Under the pieces are notes generated by a model that was not told where the DNA came from, did no database searches, and was given only the letters and a program-made list of their open reading frames with translations. Positions 6,104 through 6,795 of a DNA stretch of 6,795 nt are shown here, one piece after another; position 1 is the stretch's first letter, and every line of letters begins with the position of its first letter. The position numbers and the translations under genes are program-made. The stretch comes from Acholeplasmataceae bacterium. GTDB lineage: Bacteria; Bacillota; Negativicutes; Acidaminococcales; Acidaminococcaceae. The stretch is taken from assembly GCA_012719555.1 (NCBI GenBank), contig JAAYAE010000260.1, positions 1-6,795 of the forward strand, written 5' to 3'.

Positions 6104-6678
6104 TGCAAATTAGAAAAAGGTTGATTCCTACCTTGATAGCAATGTTGTTTTGCTTGCTTTTGGTGTCCGGCTGTGATCAGAAGAGTGCTCCGAATACAAC
6201 AAATCCTACAGCTCCTTCAACGAATCAGACTGATAATGTTAAATCAGTGGTAGACAAAAAAGTTGTTTTGTACAGAGTGCCAGCAGATGGAACGCAGTAT
6301 CTTCTGCCGGAAACGAAAACTATTAAGGTTACTGATAACAATTCTGTGCTGGCTACCTTAAAGGCTTTAGTGGAGACTGCGCCTCAAGATGATACCATGG
6401 AGAATGTATTCCCCAAAGGCACTAAAGTGCTGGGGGTAACCGTTGAGAACGGTTTGGCCACAGTTAATTTTAATAAGGAGTTTACTACAAGGACAGACGG
6501 GGAATATACTACGGTAATGATGGTTAACGCAGTTGTAAATACGCTAACCCAATATCCCAATATCAAAAAAGTTCAATTTTTGTCTGAAGGAAAGAAAATA
6601 ATTGTCCTTGGGCAGATGGACTTGGAAGAACCCTTGTCTAGAAATGAAACTTTTATCAAAAAAAACAAGCAAATTTAA
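6103..6678 (+). CDS. GerMN-domain lipoprotein
   Basis: This 191-residue lipoprotein has a signal peptide ending in lipobox VSGC, with lipidated Cys24. A Ser/Thr/Asn/Pro-rich tether (about 26-46) holds the folded domain away from the membrane. One GerMN domain follows (about 53-175): VVLYRVPADGTQYLLPETKTI, the helix SVLATLKALVE, PKGTKVLGVTVENGLATVNFNKEF, and the closing KKVQFLSEGKKIIVLGQMDLEEPLSRN. Bacillus GerM has two such domains and acts in sporulation and germination; this single-domain form is smaller and need not be spore-related. The gene starts on the last base of the amidase stop, with GGGGGTG upstream, so the two are very likely co-translated. This suggests a shared envelope or cell-separation role. 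A strong terminator follows. The biochemical function of GerMN is not settled. Confidence 0.88.
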   Translation: MQIRKRLIPTLIAMLFCLLLVSGCDQKSAPNTTNPTAPSTNQTDNVKSVVDKKVVLYRVPADGTQYLLPETKTIKVTDNNSVLATLKALVETAPQDDTMENVFPKGTKVLGVTVENGLATVNFNKEFTTRTDGEYTTVMMVNAVVNTLTQYPNIKKVQFLSEGKKIIVLGQMDLEEPLSRNETFIKKNKQI

Positions 6679-6707
6679 GTATAAGATTGTAAGCAAAGAA
6701 AATAGTG

Positions 6708-6752
6708 AAAAAGGGAATGATTTCGGTGGGCTTGCGAAATCATTCCCTTTTT
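6708..6752 (+). terminator. Strong intrinsic terminator after the GerMN gene
   Basis: GGGAATGATTTCG (6713-6725) pairs perfectly with CGAAATCATTCCC (6735-6747) around a nine-base loop. Flanking A5 (6708-6712) and T5 (6748-6752) extend the stem to 18 bp. The T-run after the GC-containing stem makes it an intrinsic terminator for the + strand. The A-run gives a weaker T-run on the - strand, so it could act in both directions if a convergent gene follows beyond the window. Confidence 0.92.
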
Positions 6753-6795
6753 GCGTTAACAAGTAATTATTGAGAGTTTTTAGCAGATATTATTA

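Noticed and set aside
6753..6795. Possible promoter after the terminator (TTGAGA at 6770, TATTAT at 6788)
   Set aside because: The spacing of 12 bases is too short, and the region is cut by the window end, so no gene or promoter can be supported.
1..6795. A novel defence, mobile or biosynthetic system
   Set aside because: Every gene belongs to a recognisable family, all are co-directional housekeeping or metal-uptake genes, and no terminal repeats, integrase, toxin-antitoxin or spacer arrays are visible.

Overview
The window is an AT-rich, gene-dense stretch with eight genes, all on the + strand, separated by very short gaps or small overlaps. It suggests a low-GC Firmicute. An AMIN-domain amidase with a signal peptide, followed by a GerMN lipoprotein, together with an acpS-nnr pair, would fit a diderm Firmicute such as a member of the Negativicutes. 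That placement is inference from gene content and protein style, not a proven assignment.

Region 1 (1-2959) is a metal-uptake operon. A Fur-family regulator, most likely Zur, sits behind a perfect 7-1-7 palindromic operator. It is followed immediately by the lipoprotein that captures the metal (znuA), the ATPase (znuC) and the membrane permease (znuB). The spacings (1 base, 1 base, then a 20-base overlap) indicate one transcript and translational coupling. The operator overlaps the expected transcription start, so the regulator probably represses its own operon when metal is plentiful.

Region 2 (2960-4962) is a housekeeping pair joined by an ATGA overlap. It encodes holo-[acyl carrier protein] synthase (acpS) and the bifunctional NAD(P)H-hydrate repair enzyme (epimerase plus dehydratase). 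A weak extended -10 lies in the 78-base gap before acpS. No terminator is visible after znuB, so read-through from the metal operon is possible.

Region 3 (4963-6795) is a cell-envelope pair. A convincing sigma-A-type promoter drives an exported AMIN + Amidase_3 N-acetylmuramoyl-L-alanine amidase. This gene overlaps by one base with a GerMN-domain lipoprotein gene. A strong 18-bp hairpin with a T-run closes the region at 6708-6752. The remaining 43 bases hold nothing I can name.

I see no mobile element, CRISPR array, tRNA, rRNA or phage feature, and no clear sign of a new defence or biosynthetic system. The points worth a second look are modest: an operator of iron-Fur type in front of a zinc-type operon, a substrate-binding protein lacking the usual third metal-binding histidine, a TTG start chosen by promoter geometry, and the coupled amidase/GerMN pair.
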